Notes: a model not told the origin generated them from the sequence alone. Positions 1-7,898 are shown, counted from the stretch's first letter. The stretch: DNA of 64,000 nt from Candidatus Thiodubiliella endoseptemdiera (GCA_013416635.1 JACCHT010000002.1:1-64000), one strand, 5' to 3'. Program-made: numbers and translations.

Positions 1-822
1 AGTTTTAAGGGTTAAAGTATCAGCCTTGTCATCGCTGATAATCAAAGTTGGGGCTTGAGTATCAAAACTTTGATTATTGCTGGCAGCAACTGATTTTAGT
101 GCTGTGTTAACTTTAGAAGTAGCAGCATCAACGGCTACTGTAAGGCTTATTATGCCTTTACTGTTTGCAGGAGGGGTTAGTTCTAAAGTATAGACACTTT
201 CACTACCATTAACAGAGGTAAAAGTACCTTTTGTACCGCCTGTAACTGTAATATCATTTATATCAAAATCTGTAACTGCTTCATCAAAAGTAAAGGTGTA
301 GGTGATGTCTTCGCCATTTTTTACGATGTTACTTTTATCGTCTGTGATTCTTAAACCAATCCCCAAACCTGGAGTTGACTCACTGTTGTCAATATCAGTG
401 GATTCAATTCTCTTAAAAGCGCCTGTATTTAAATTTAATAGCCCGTCATTGCCGGTTATATCAATCTTAACAAAACCATTTGCAAAATAAACCTTGTCGC
501 CATTAGAGGCTGTGAAGGAGACTTCTTCTTGGTATTCAGTACCGTTAATATTAACAGTTCTTTTGAAGGTGTAGGTATTGCCATCTAGTGTTTGTTCGTA
601 GTTGTTAAAAGTGCCGGTTAAATAAATTGAATCATTGCCACCTGTTGAAGTAAGCCCTGTTGCATCGACTTTGGTGCCTTGTCCTACATAGACGGCATCG
701 TCTCCACTATTGCCAGATGCTTTTAATGCTTGTCCGTGAGATTCAACTCCGGTGATATCGGAATACCAGTTGACGAAGAAGCCGTTGGTGTTGCTGATGA
801 AGTATTTTGTTTGTCCTGGCAT
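1..822 (-). CDS. N-terminal part of a large secreted/surface protein with Ig-like domains (runs off window)
   Basis: The minus-strand frame is open from the ATG at 822 to base 1, 274 codons with no stop, so the C-terminus lies outside the window. AAAGGA sits 8 bases before the ATG. There is no classical signal peptide. The N-terminus (MPGQTKYFISNTNGFFVNW) is followed by Gly/Asp/Asn-rich sequence and, from about residue 175, a segment resembling bacterial Ig-like domains (EDITYTFTFDEAVTDFDI, then TLELTPPANSKGIISLTV). Lack of an N-terminal signal together with Ig-like repeats fits a type I-secreted RTX or adhesin-like protein; this is inference because the C-terminal secretion signal is not visible. 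The protein ending at 62586 has a related architecture. Confidence 0.7.
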   Translation of the reverse strand, partial: MPGQTKYFISNTNGFFVNWYSDITGVESHGQALKASGNSGDDAVYVGQGTKVDATGLTSTGGNDSIYLTGTFNNYEQTLDGNTYTFKRTVNINGTEYQEEVSFTASNGDKVYFANGFVKIDITGNDGLLNLNTGAFKRIESTDIDNSESTPGLGIGLRITDDKSNIVKNGEDITYTFTFDEAVTDFDINDITVTGGTKGTFTSVNGSESVYTLELTPPANSKGIISLTVAVDAATSKVNTALKSVAASNNQSFDTQAPTLIISDDKADTLTLKT

Positions 823-865
823 GAGATTGTCCTTTGGGTGTTATAACTGATTATTATTATACATA

Positions 866-1025
866 GAGACCTTTGCATAAATATGAATAATCATCAAAAA
901 TCCACTTTTCATCCACTGGGCAATTTTTTAAACCCTGCCTTAGCCCTACTAAGGCTGATTTTAAAAAATCACCCATTGAACAAAAATTGGATTTTGCTAA
1001 TCACCCCTATTTATACAAAGGTCTC
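866..1025. repeat. MITE copy 1 (GAGACCTTTGCATAAATA ends), diverged interior
   Basis: About 160 bases bounded by GAGACCTTTGCATAAATA and its near-perfect reverse complement TATTTATACAAAGGTCTC. The ends match four other copies near 49.6, 55.1, 61.9 and 62.3 kb, but the interior differs, with its own ATCCA...TGGAT inner inverted repeat. It has no coding capacity, so it is a non-autonomous element mobilised in trans. Its right end abuts the ATG of the HIT gene. Confidence 0.85.
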
Positions 1026-1382
1026 ATGATTTATGAAAATAATTTAATTACCGTAGAAATTGAACCCAGTGAAATCCCGTGGGTAAAAGTTTTTGCTAAG
1101 CGCAAGGTGAAAGAATTTAGTGAATGCACGCTTGAGGAAAAAACGGAATTTTTTCGGGTGATTGATATTGCTGAAAAATTAATGCTGAATTATTTTAATG
1201 CAGACAAAATCAATATTGCATCTTTTGGCAATATGTTGCCACAGGTGCATTGGCATGTGATGGCACGATTTGAGTTGGACAGTTATTTCCCTGAGCCAAT
1301 GTGGGGTGAGAAGCAAAGAGACGCAAAATTAGAGTTACTCGATTTTGAAACTTTCTTCAATCAACTTAAAGAACAGTTATGA
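1026..1382 (+). CDS. HIT-family nucleotide hydrolase
   Basis: A 118-residue protein with the histidine-triad signature near its C-terminus: H75-W-H77-V-M within PQVHWHVMARF. HIT proteins hydrolyse nucleotidyl phosphate bonds such as Ap4A or AMP-lysine substrates. The length fits a complete small HIT protein. The ATG at 1026 is preferred over the in-frame upstream ATG at 987, because codons before 1026 lie inside the MITE. The MITE end supplies AAAGG four bases before this ATG, so the transposon terminus probably acts as the ribosome binding site. The stop overlaps the start of the thioredoxin-like gene (ATGA), indicating an old two-gene operon. Confidence 0.8.
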   Translation: MIYENNLITVEIEPSEIPWVKVFAKRKVKEFSECTLEEKTEFFRVIDIAEKLMLNYFNADKINIASFGNMLPQVHWHVMARFELDSYFPEPMWGEKQRDAKLELLDFETFFNQLKEQL

Positions 1383-1531
1383 TTCAGATTGAAAATCAAG
1401 CACAATTAGACAGACTCAAGCAAGAACAAAATGCGTTATTGGTATTATTTGGCGGTGAAAATTGTGGTGTGTGCCAAACCATTAAACCCAGATTGTTGAA
1501 AATAATGGGACAGGCTACTTTTATGATATAA
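1379..1531 (+). pseudogene. Thioredoxin-like protein, 3' truncated
   Basis: The reading frame starts at the ATGA overlapping the HIT stop and encodes MIQIENQAQLDRLKQEQ... followed by FGGENCGVCQTIKPRLLK. This has the CxxC active site (CGVC) of a thioredoxin-fold protein, at the expected distance from the N-terminus. After about 43 codons the frame enters the RAYT element at 1507 and stops, so the fold is cut short. A related fragment around the same CGVC codons is found at 62262-62314, where it is cut by a different element. Confidence 0.65.
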
Positions 1532-2235
1532 TTCCCCACTTTTACTCCAACACTAAAATGCCACGCATACCAAGAGGTCAAACCAAGGCGGAATCTATCA
1601 TATTATCAATAGAGGAAATATGCGTATGCAAGTTTTTGATGATGAGGATGATTACGAGTTTTTCCTAAAATTATTAAAACAGGGCTAGAAAGAGAGAATA
1701 TTGAGTTACACGCTATTGTCTAATGCCTAATCACTTTCATTATTATTACTTGTACCACAAGGTGAAAAATAGTCTGAGTAAATTTATGCAATGGGTGATG
1801 ACTTCTCATGTGCGTTATTATCATAAGAAAAACAAAACCTCAGGACATATTTGGCAAGGTAGATTTAAAAGTTTTATTGTTGAAAAAAGACAGTTATTAT
1901 CTAACTTTAATGCACTATATAGAGGCTAATGCGTTAAGGGCTGATTTAAGCAAAACAGCACAAGATTGCAATACGGGTCATTATCAGAAAGAGTTTTTAG
2001 AAATAGAAAGATATTGAACAAGCCTTATGGAGAACTAGATAACTGGGTGGAATATGTAATACGCCACAAACTCAAAAGAAATAGATAGAATCAGAAACAG
2101 TATTAATAGACAAGCACCACTTGGCAATGAAAACTGAGTTATAAAAATGGCAAAGAAGCATGGTTTGCTGTCAACTCTAAAGGCTAGAGGAAGACCAAAA
2201 AATAAGAAAAAACTATGATAAAAGTAGCCTGTCCC
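1507..2235 (+). mobile_element. RAYT-type element bounded by 18-bp inverted repeats
   Basis: GGGACAGGCTACTTTTAT at 1507-1524 is repeated as its exact reverse complement at 2218-2235. Between the two lies only the decayed Y1 transposase gene, and the left end interrupts the thioredoxin gene. REP-associated tyrosine transposases are normally flanked by REP-like inverted sequences, so these repeats most likely mark the borders of the mobile unit. Confidence 0.65.
1558..2218 (+). pseudogene. REP-associated tyrosine transposase (Y1_Tnp), frameshifted
   Basis: The gene starts MPRIPRGQT and ends KKHGLLSTLKARGRPKNKKK, both typical of RAYT proteins. Internal pieces in different frames give YHIINRGNMRMQVFDDED, then CLMPNHFHYYYL (the His-x-His region), IWQGRFKSF, and YIEANALRADL. 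At least three frameshifts, one in-frame stop near 1723 and a further shift near 1925 separate these pieces, so the gene is inactive as written. RAYTs are HUH single-strand transposases; here the pieces together span the normal family length of about 200 residues. Confidence 0.75.
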
Positions 2236-2252
2236 CATTTATTTTTATTTAC

Positions 2253-2391
2253 ACTTAACAAAAGCCTTTTAGGCTTAAGTTGGGTTGGCTTCGCCAATTT
2301 GGGGGGGTAAGCCCCCAAACCCCATTGTTCAATCAAAAAGAACAAGGGTATAATTTATTGAAGTGGTGTCCAGTCAAGTGGGGGAACCGCA
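2253..2391 (+). mobile_element. 3' end remnant of IS3-family element A
   Basis: This stretch is nearly identical to 17820-17958, the right end of the intact-orfB IS3 copy. It begins at the last codons of orfB, includes the hairpin-rich tail (GCCTTTTAGGCTTAAG, GGGGG...CCCCC) and ends at the right terminal repeat GTGTCCAGTCAAGTGGGGGA...CCGCA. The rest of the element is absent. Confidence 0.75.
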
Positions 2392-2410
2392 TACTGACCC
2401 CTTTGATTTA

Positions 2411-2536
2411 AGTGATAGATTAATACGCTATATTGCCTCAACGATAGAGGCGGTTAGAGATAACAGGCATTATCCTAGACGACTGAGGAATATTAAGAAT
2501 GATATTCATTTTTGTCAGTATAAAAATGCTTTGTGA
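2411..2536 (+). pseudogene. C-terminal protein fragment, possibly a transposase
   Basis: An open stretch of 41 codons without a start encodes a basic segment, SDRLIRYIASTIEAVRD then RHYPRRLRNIKNDIHFC, and ends in TGA. It directly follows the IS3 tail and precedes a REP-like repeat. Basic C-terminal tails like this occur in transposases, but I cannot assign a family. Confidence 0.25.
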
Positions 2537-2570
2537 CAAGTGTTTATGTGTTAAGTTAATAGCATTGACT

Positions 2571-2585
2571 CTGACCCTAATTTAT
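2571..2585. repeat. REP-like 15-mer, left copy (inverted partner at 3510-3524)
   Basis: CTGACCCTAATTTAT here is the exact reverse complement of ATAAATTAGGGTCAG at 3510-3524. The two copies bracket the small-ORF/TIR-like gene pair. Similar CTGACCCC sequence follows the right ends of both other IS3 A tails (after 2391 and 17958), suggesting a REP-like family that these elements target. Confidence 0.5.
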
Positions 2586-2640
2586 TCTGATTGTTTAAAA
2601 TTATAAACAATCCTCAATATAATTGTTTATAATAGGATTT

Positions 2641-2781
2641 ATGTCAGATATTATTCAAGTAAAAAACCCTCGCACCAATCGTTATGTCAAAATTGACCGC
2701 GACAAAGGTCGCATTATTTCACATAAAAAAAGTCCTGGCAAATATGCCAATGTTCCTGTAGCAAAAAGCAAACGCAAGTGA
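2641..2781 (+). CDS. Small basic protein of unknown function upstream of a TIR-like gene
   Basis: ATG to TGA encodes 46 residues, MSDIIQVKNPRTNRYVKID... ending AKSKRK, rich in Lys and Arg and without a membrane segment. The stop overlaps the GTG start of the next gene (GTGA), so the two are probably translationally coupled. I do not recognise the family. The charge would fit nucleic-acid binding, and the position fits a partner or antitoxin for the TIR-like protein, but neither is shown. The pair sits alone between REP-like repeats. Confidence 0.5.
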   Translation: MSDIIQVKNPRTNRYVKIDRDKGRIISHKKSPGKYANVPVAKSKRK

Positions 2782-3434
2782 TTATTTATAGTCCTATTGA
2801 TGGTGATGCCATTAATAATTCAATTATTTTTCGACCAAAACATTGTTTCTTAATTACCCAATTGGGAAGCTCAGTACCTACACTAGTCACAGATATTCAA
2901 AAAAACATAACAACCTATTGCCAATCATTTGGCTACCAAGTAATAGATGCCAGCGAAGAGACAACAGGTAGAGATTTCCTGTTAAAAATATGGAAACTTA
3001 TTGAATCCGTGGCAATATGCATTGTTATTATCCATGAAGATACACCAATCAAAACCCAAGCCAACTTATATTATGAACTTGGTGTTGCACAAGCATTAGG
3101 GAAAGAAACAATTATTATTAAAACACCTAGATCCAAAATGCCATCAGATTTTAATCGAACAGAATATATAAGTTTTAATGAAAAATTTGAAGAAAATTTC
3201 AAAAAGTTCTTGAGAAGCATTCAAAAACAAGCAGATCATTATGCAGAACTATCAGAATATTTGGAAAAAGACCCTATTCTAGCAATAGATTATTTGAAAA
3301 GAGCCTTTTTAATTACTGACAATCAAAATTACCAATTATATGCCAAAAAAATACTAGAGACAATTGATACTGACAACCGTGCTAAAAACAGTATTGAATA
3401 TTTTTCAGCTGCATTTTCAAAACAACCAAACTAA
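2778..3434 (+). CDS. TIR-like / nucleoside deoxyribosyltransferase-like domain protein
   Basis: A 218-residue protein started by GTG overlapping the previous stop. Residues about 21-140 have the alternating strand-helix pattern of TIR-like nucleotide-binding domains: CFLITQLG (strand A), a central hydrophobic strand SVAICIVIIHED, and the signature NLYYELGVAQALGKE, where E100 sits in the place of the catalytic Glu of NAD-cleaving TIR and deoxyribosyltransferase-fold proteins. The remaining 80 residues are helical and may be a sensor or oligomerisation module. Such proteins act in abortive-infection defence by destroying NAD or nucleotides; that role is inferred. The reading frame is intact, unlike most neighbours. 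Confidence 0.6.
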   Translation: MIIYSPIDGDAINNSIIFRPKHCFLITQLGSSVPTLVTDIQKNITTYCQSFGYQVIDASEETTGRDFLLKIWKLIESVAICIVIIHEDTPIKTQANLYYELGVAQALGKETIIIKTPRSKMPSDFNRTEYISFNEKFEENFKKFLRSIQKQADHYAELSEYLEKDPILAIDYLKRAFLITDNQNYQLYAKKILETIDTDNRAKNSIEYFSAAFSKQPN

Positions 3435-3509
3435 AATGAAAATTTATTACCGCCACCCATTGTCGGCAGTTTCATTTTTGATAAATCGGGCATTCCTCCC
3501 TCGCCGCAA

Positions 3510-3524
3510 ATAAATTAGGGTCAG
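3510..3524. repeat. REP-like 15-mer, right copy (inverted partner at 2571-2585)
   Basis: ATAAATTAGGGTCAG, exact reverse complement of the left copy. It lies two bases before the terminal repeat of IS3 element A (3527), so the IS inserted next to it. Confidence 0.5.
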
Positions 3525-3640
3525 ACTGCGGTTCCCCCACTTGACTGGACACCACTTCAATAAATTATACCCTTGTTCTTTTTGATTGAACAATGGGGTT
3601 GGGGAGCTTGCCAAATTGTAGGCATAGCAACCAACTAAGC

Positions 3641-4469
3641 CTAAAAGGCTTTTGTTAGAATTGGGTAATTCTCCTCATATAAAACGCTTGTTCATAATCA
3701 CTGGTGAATAATACCAATCGTTGAATGTCGCCTAATCTTGTTGTAAACACTTCCAATATATTCAAAGATTGCACTTGTTGCTTGCGCTCTGGTTTGGTAG
3801 GTTGTTGATTACTAGCTCGGTTTTGAGTGTGTTAAAGCTCTCAGCAACTGCATTATCATAGCATTCTCCTTTTCTACTCATGCTTTGGGTAATGTTATTT
3901 GCTTTAAATAATGCTAAATACTCATAAGCCCTGTAAGTAGAACCTTTGATCTGAATGCAGTAATACTTGCTGTTGTCTTGGCTTGTTTTTGATTGCCATG
4001 CTCAGAGCGTCAATTACGAGCGCTGTGTCATATTCTTGCCCATTGACCAACCAGCAACTTTTGCGTGAGTATAAATCAATCACAGTTGCTAAATACAACC
4101 AACCTTGCTGCGTCCAAACAAAGGTAGTGTCGCTTACCCATTTGCTATTGGTGTTGTTGCAATAAATTCCTGTTCAGTATATATTATTAAAGTTAATATT
4201 GTTTCTAGGTATTTTTGCCTTTTATGGCGAATACTAAAATGGGCATATATGTCGTTCTTGTTCATCAGCCTCGCCACTTTATTCAGGCTAACCTTAACGC
4301 CTTGGGCTTTTAGTTCGTGATAAATCCTAGGCGAACCATAGGTTTGCCTACTATTTTTAAAGGCTTGAATGATTTGTAATACGATTTTATCGTTCTGCCT
4401 ACTTCTAGGGCTTTGTGGCGTATGCTTCCAGTAGTAGTATCCACTCTTGGATACCTGCATACACGACAC
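3641..4469 (-). pseudogene. IS3-family transposase OrfB (DDE integrase), frameshifted
   Basis: Aligned by eye with the intact 279-residue copy at 17002-17841, this gene has the same start region (CMQVSKSGYYYWKHTPQSPR) and the same C-terminal codons (ENYPILTKAF). Single-base losses near 4200, 4150 and 4030 break the frame before the catalytic DDE core is complete. It would supply no functional transposase, so this copy could move only in trans. Confidence 0.8.
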
Positions 4470-4517
4470 AAAACAGTGATTGGTAGTTTATCGCCTCTGA
4501 GGCGATAAACTTAAATC

Positions 4518-4844
4518 TTAACTGTTTTGACCTTTGAAGAAGGCTTGAGCCTTTTTTAGGATTTCTACCTCCATTTGAGCCAGTTTAAGGTCTTTTGCAA
4601 GTTGTTTGTTTTGCTTTAATAACGCCGAATGTGTTGCTTTGTGATGTGCTGTGTTGGCGGTATCGGCGGTTCTTTTAAAGGCTTTATCTTGTTTTTGATT
4701 CAATTCAATCCTCCATTTGTAGATCATGTTTCTGCGTAAACCTAAATCTCTTGCAAGCTGTGCAATGCAAGTATTTGGTTGATTTGCTAGTGCTAGGGTT
4801 TCTAGTTTAAAGGCTTTGGTGAAGGCTGTGTATTTTCTTGTCAT
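4518..4844 (-). CDS. IS3-family transposase OrfA (HTH)
   Basis: A 108-residue protein starting MTRKYTAFTKAFKLETLALA, with a helix-turn-helix at about residues 12-50 (IAQLARDLGLRRNMIYKWR) and a C-terminal leucine-rich coiled coil (LLKQNKQLAKDLKLAQMEVEILKKA). OrfA binds the IS ends and normally forms an OrfAB fusion by frameshifting. The frame is intact, whereas the copy at 16632 has lost its start. Confidence 0.85.
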   Translation of the reverse strand: MTRKYTAFTKAFKLETLALANQPNTCIAQLARDLGLRRNMIYKWRIELNQKQDKAFKRTADTANTAHHKATHSALLKQNKQLAKDLKLAQMEVEILKKAQAFFKGQNS

Positions 4845-4896
4845 TTTGGACTCCTAAATGTTAAAATTTAGTGTCCAGTTTATTGGGGGAGTTTCA

Positions 4897-5156
4897 ATCT
4901 TTGGATAATAGCCGTTACGAGTATTATCAGAGCCATTATCTTGCCTGTGCTTTGGGTAGCCGAGATGATGCTCCATCTCAGCACCTAACGCCGCTTCGAT
5001 TGTCATTTTGACCAGTGAAGCAGATAAGTCTGCTAGGTCATCTTGGGTATGGATATCTTTAGCAAGCTCCCCAGCAAAAGCACGAAGCTTTTGCTGATTG
5101 ATGCCTGTGTTGTTAAGTTGGTTCTTTTGGTTTTTTCTTAGTGTTGTGTTACTCAT
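4897..5156 (-). pseudogene. IS256-family transposase, N-terminal fragment
   Basis: Residues MSNTTLRKNQKNQLN... lead into LVKMTIEAALGAEMEHHLGY and NTRNGYYPK, the N-terminal signature of mutator/IS256 transposases. After about 87 codons the frame enters the IS3 terminal repeat, so the gene was cut by that insertion. No downstream continuation is visible before 3527. GGGTTTACAC...GTTTACAGGG at about 5191-5215 probably belongs to the old IS256 end. Confidence 0.75.
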
Positions 5157-5628
5157 GTTTTTTCTCCTTTTTAGGGATTATAAAATATGAGGGTTTACAC
5201 AATCTAGTTTACAGGGTCAAAATGTACCCCATCAAATGAATTTTTATGTGACTCTATAAAAAGTATGCTACCCGCAAGGTAAAGACGATGCTTTGCATCA
5301 ACTTTGATATTTTAAAGCCAAAGCCGTTGGCACGACATCCAACAGATTATCACTAGTTGCAAAGAACGCAACTAATAATAAACTGTTTACTGTCTTTTGG
5401 CTCGGTAACGCAAGCGTTTATTTTTTTATTAAATAAAGATAATCGCAGTAATATTTTCTCTAAAACACAAAAATTTAATTCGTCAAATCAATAATCCTCA
5501 TTCGGTTCATAAGAATATCTAAAAAAATCCAAACTACAGATTTTAAGATTTTCTAATAACTGCGACTTGCGGTGATTAATTACGCAAGCTTGACTAATGA
5601 AATTTTTATGTTGACTTTGTTGGTTCAC
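5157..5628. other. Non-coding stretch upstream of the methyltransferase
   Basis: I see no credible gene here. The first 70 bases look like the IS256 end. The rest holds short palindromic pieces (GATGCTTTGCATC; CTAGTTGCAAAGAACGCAACTA) and runs of A/T, consistent with old IS or REP debris. Confidence 0.4.
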
Positions 5629-5678
5629 CAAAGTATGTCGAGATTCAAATGCTAAAGCATTCATCTAGGCATACTTTG
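5629..5678 (+). promoter_or_regulatory. Large imperfect hairpin in the methyltransferase leader
   Basis: CAAAGTATG at 5629-5637 pairs exactly with CATACTTTG at 5670-5678, and the interior AATGC/GCATT pairs around a TAAA loop. The hairpin ends 22 bases before the methyltransferase ATG; AAAGGAG lies just downstream at about 5687-5693. It could be an operator or an RNA element controlling the gene. Confidence 0.45.
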
Positions 5679-5700
5679 TATAACCTAAAAGGAGAAAAAA

Positions 5701-6453
5701 ATGATTAACAGAAATATGATATATAACAATGATTGCATAATAGGTATGGCTAACTTGCCAGATAATAGTGTGCAAATGATACTAACAGACCCGCCTTACT
5801 TGGTAAATTATAAAGATAGAGCAGGTAGAAGTGTCGCTAATGATATGGCGAGCAATAGCAATTGGTTAACACCTGCTTTTTCTGAAATGTATCGAGTACT
5901 TGACAATAACAGTTATGCAGTCGTTTTTTATGGCTGGAATGAGGTAGATAAATTTATGAATGCTTGGCGTAAAGCAGGTTTTAGAATAATTGGGCATTTT
6001 ATTTTTTATAAAAAATATGCCTCTAATGGCAGAAAGGATAAAAAGCATATGGAATATAGGCACGAGTGCGCTTATTTACTGGCTAAAGGATACCCTCAAC
6101 CTTTTGAAGTCTTGCCATCTGTAATGGGCTGGAATTACACAGGCAATAAATATCACCCAACACAAAAACCGATTGATTTATTGCTGAAACTTATAAATGC
6201 ATTTTGTCCAATTGGAGGGGTTGTTTTAGATCCGTTTATGGGAAGTGCATCAACTGCGATGGCGTGCATTAAATCTAATATATTTAATTATTTAGGCTAT
6301 GAGTTAGATAATAATTATTTTAGTATTGCTATGAACAGAATTAATGCAAAAATGGCTAATAAAAATCAAAATAATTATTTGCCGCAATCAACTAATAATA
6401 GTCATTTTCAAAATAGACAACAACTAAATCAAAGAGGACATTATGCAAATTAA
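5701..6453 (+). CDS. DNA N6-adenine/N4-cytosine methyltransferase (plasmid/phage type)
   Basis: A 250-residue protein carrying the class-beta amino-methyltransferase order: the catalytic DPPY motif at residues 30-33 (MILTDPPYLVNY) precedes the SAM-binding motif DPFMGSAST at about 177, followed by a YLGYELDNNYF segment. HPTQKP just before the SAM loop is also typical. The family adds a methyl to adenine (sometimes cytosine) amino groups; the DPPY form favours adenine. No restriction enzyme is adjacent, so it is an orphan enzyme like those on conjugative plasmids and phages, probably protecting against host restriction. A strong AAAGGAG site supports this start. The C-terminal 40 residues are Asn/Gln-rich and poorly conserved in look. 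Confidence 0.85.
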   Translation: MINRNMIYNNDCIIGMANLPDNSVQMILTDPPYLVNYKDRAGRSVANDMASNSNWLTPAFSEMYRVLDNNSYAVVFYGWNEVDKFMNAWRKAGFRIIGHFIFYKKYASNGRKDKKHMEYRHECAYLLAKGYPQPFEVLPSVMGWNYTGNKYHPTQKPIDLLLKLINAFCPIGGVVLDPFMGSASTAMACIKSNIFNYLGYELDNNYFSIAMNRINAKMANKNQNNYLPQSTNNSHFQNRQQLNQRGHYAN

Positions 6454-6537
6454 AATAATTGATTATTAAGTTAAACATTAAACGGGATAAATAAAATATT
6501 TAACGCCAAACTTCAATATTTTTTTAATTTAACCTTG

Positions 6538-6567
6538 ATAGCCATTTTTTTAAATGGCTATTTTTTT
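6538..6567 (+). terminator. Rho-independent terminator after the methyltransferase
   Basis: ATAGCCATTT and AAATGGCTAT form a ten-base stem around TTTT, followed by seven T. It lies 85 bases after the methyltransferase stop. Confidence 0.8.
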
Positions 6568-6932
6568 GATAGTTGCATGGCGTCTAAAGACACTTTAAGA
6601 GCAAGAGCAAATCTGTTTTTAAAATTCTAATGGTTGCTGCAATCAAAATCATTTTTTAAAACACTTCTGTTTGTTTCTTCAAAAAAGCAAAGCGATGTTA
6701 AATGCCAACAATGTGCCAATAATTAAATTGATGTTGGTGGCATTTTTTTTGGCATTGGTTGCGACACGATCAAGAGCGTTACCTATCTTAAAATTTTTGT
6801 AAAACAAAAAGAAACAGTCACAACATCCCGCAGGCGGGAACCCTAAAAATCTTATACACCTGATGCACGGTTGTGCAAAGTGTAAAACAGCATAGGAATA
6901 GTAGTTATAGCGTCTGACATTTTCTAACACGT
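6568..6932. other. Non-coding stretch
   Basis: No convincing gene. A minus-strand open frame (6679-6942) exists, but it has no ribosome binding site and an odd Cys/Phe-rich composition. The sequence holds small palindromes (CCCGCAGGCGGG) and looks like decayed DNA. Confidence 0.35.
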
Positions 6933-7001
6933 TGTTTGACATTGTCCGACAAAAATATAACGCTTTAAGACTGGCGTTTTAGTGTCCGACAATGTCCGAC
7001 A
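6933..7001. repeat. Four TGTCCGACA-type repeats in two 10-bp-spaced pairs
   Basis: TGTCCGACA occurs at 6943, 6983 and 6993, with a degenerate TGTTTGACA at 6933. Within each pair the copies are 10 bases apart, one helical turn, and the two pairs are 40 bases apart. The unit is a near-palindrome. The array lies about 125 bases before an HTH regulator gene, so it may be that regulator's operator. Confidence 0.5.
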
Positions 7002-7124
7002 AATGTTGAATAAGGCCGAAATTAAGCAGCATATTTTGTTAATTTGAATAACAAAATATGCTTAATTCCTATCTGTAATCATCTGTAAAATTACTTAAAA
7101 CAGATAACCTAGCAAAATATAAAA

Positions 7125-7364
7125 ATGTCAGTAAATGAGTTTAAAAATAGATTAAATGCATTCTTAATTGACAGTGAAATGAGCCAAAATACATTGGCAG
7201 AATCTATAGAATTTCACAATCTCAAGTGTCTAATTTGGCAAATGTTGGTGTCAAAATGTGGGCTAAAAATACTAAAAATAGATGATTTTATTAAAAATTA
7301 CTATCAAAATAATTTTAAAATACCAATAAAAATTGAGGGAATATTAAAGCAAATTTTTATATAA
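7125..7364 (+). CDS. Small HTH-like regulator, probably with two compensating frameshifts
   Basis: As written the gene encodes 79 residues, MSVNEFKNRLNAFLIDSEMSQNTLAESIE..., and is open to 7364. The middle, however, reads as an HTH only in the neighbouring frame: ISQSQVSNLANVGVKMWAK, a classic recognition-helix segment, spanning about 7213-7285. The original frame then resumes with IDDFIKNYYQNNF. A one-base loss near 7212 and a gain near 7285 would explain this. The original product was likely a Cro/CI-type regulator; the current product would have a scrambled recognition helix unless these are sequence errors. Confidence 0.45.
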   Translation: MSVNEFKNRLNAFLIDSEMSQNTLAESIEFHNLKCLIWQMLVSKCGLKILKIDDFIKNYYQNNFKIPIKIEGILKQIFI

Positions 7365-7416
7365 AAATACAGCAAAACTTTAGAGGTCATAAATTCAATC
7401 GTAAATGAGGAGTGTA

Positions 7417-7895
7417 ATGACAAAAAAATATTAAAAATTAATTCTAAAAACTACCAATTATTGGTTTAATCGCACTCATAATTTACCTATTAATTCGCAC
7501 ACTTTTTACTCATATTGTGATTAATATTTCTGACTCTCACATGGGTACAGTTTTTGGAAAAGTGATAAAAGTCCAGAGAAAAATGACTTTGTTTATTTTA
7601 ATTTTCAGCACGAATTATTGCCAAAAAATTTAAAAGTTTTATCTAAAAAAATAGTCTGTATTGGAGGTGAGAGTCTAAAAATTGATGACCAATTTATTAC
7701 ATGCCAGGATAAAAATATCCAATCAAACGCAATAAAAAAACAGGTAGCGGAAAGACGATAAAACAGTTTTATTATGATGACATTGTACCTCAGAATAAAG
7801 CCATTTTATGGGGGTCAAATATTGAAAGTTTTGATAGTCGATACTGGGGATTTATTGATTATAATAAACTTAATAAAATGAAATTAATTTGGTAG
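7417..7895 (+). pseudogene. S26-family signal peptidase (conjugative TraF/TrhF type), frameshifted
   Basis: The first third is broken by stops, but the rest reads SDKSPEKNDFVYFNFQHELL, then KKIVCIGGESLKI, and after a further shift TGSGKTIKQFYYDD, VPQNKAILWG, ESFDSRYWGFIDY. The last motif, SFDSRYWG after a V-P-x-x-K-x-x-x-x-G stretch, is the C-terminal signature of S26 peptidases; in conjugative plasmids these mature the pilin. The N-terminal membrane helix and Ser active site region are damaged. Its distance from the tra operon (more than 15 kb) suggests this arm is a shredded part of the same or a related plasmid. Confidence 0.65.
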
Positions 7896-7898
7896 AAA

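Larger units (their letters stand above)
3527..4896 (-). mobile_element. IS3-family element A, copy 1 (complete ends, broken orfB)
   Basis: The ends are TGCGGTTCCCCCACTTGACT at 3527 and, on the other strand, TGAAACTCCCCCAATAAACT at 4896. Both start TG and share CCCCCA and ACTGGACAC, as IS3-family termini do. Inside are orfA (4518-4844) and a frameshifted orfB (3641-4469) on the minus strand. The element interrupts an IS256-type transposase gene at 4897. No matching target duplication is visible. It is nearly identical to the plus-strand copy ending at 17958. Confidence 0.85.

Noticed and set aside
3436-3513. 25-residue ORF MKIYYRHPLSAVSF after the TIR-like gene
   Set aside because: Too short, no ribosome binding site, and it ends at the REP-like repeat; probably debris.
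6679-6942. 87-codon minus-strand frame with a hydrophobic end
   Set aside because: No ribosome binding site, unusual composition, and part of it overlaps the TGTCCGACA repeats.
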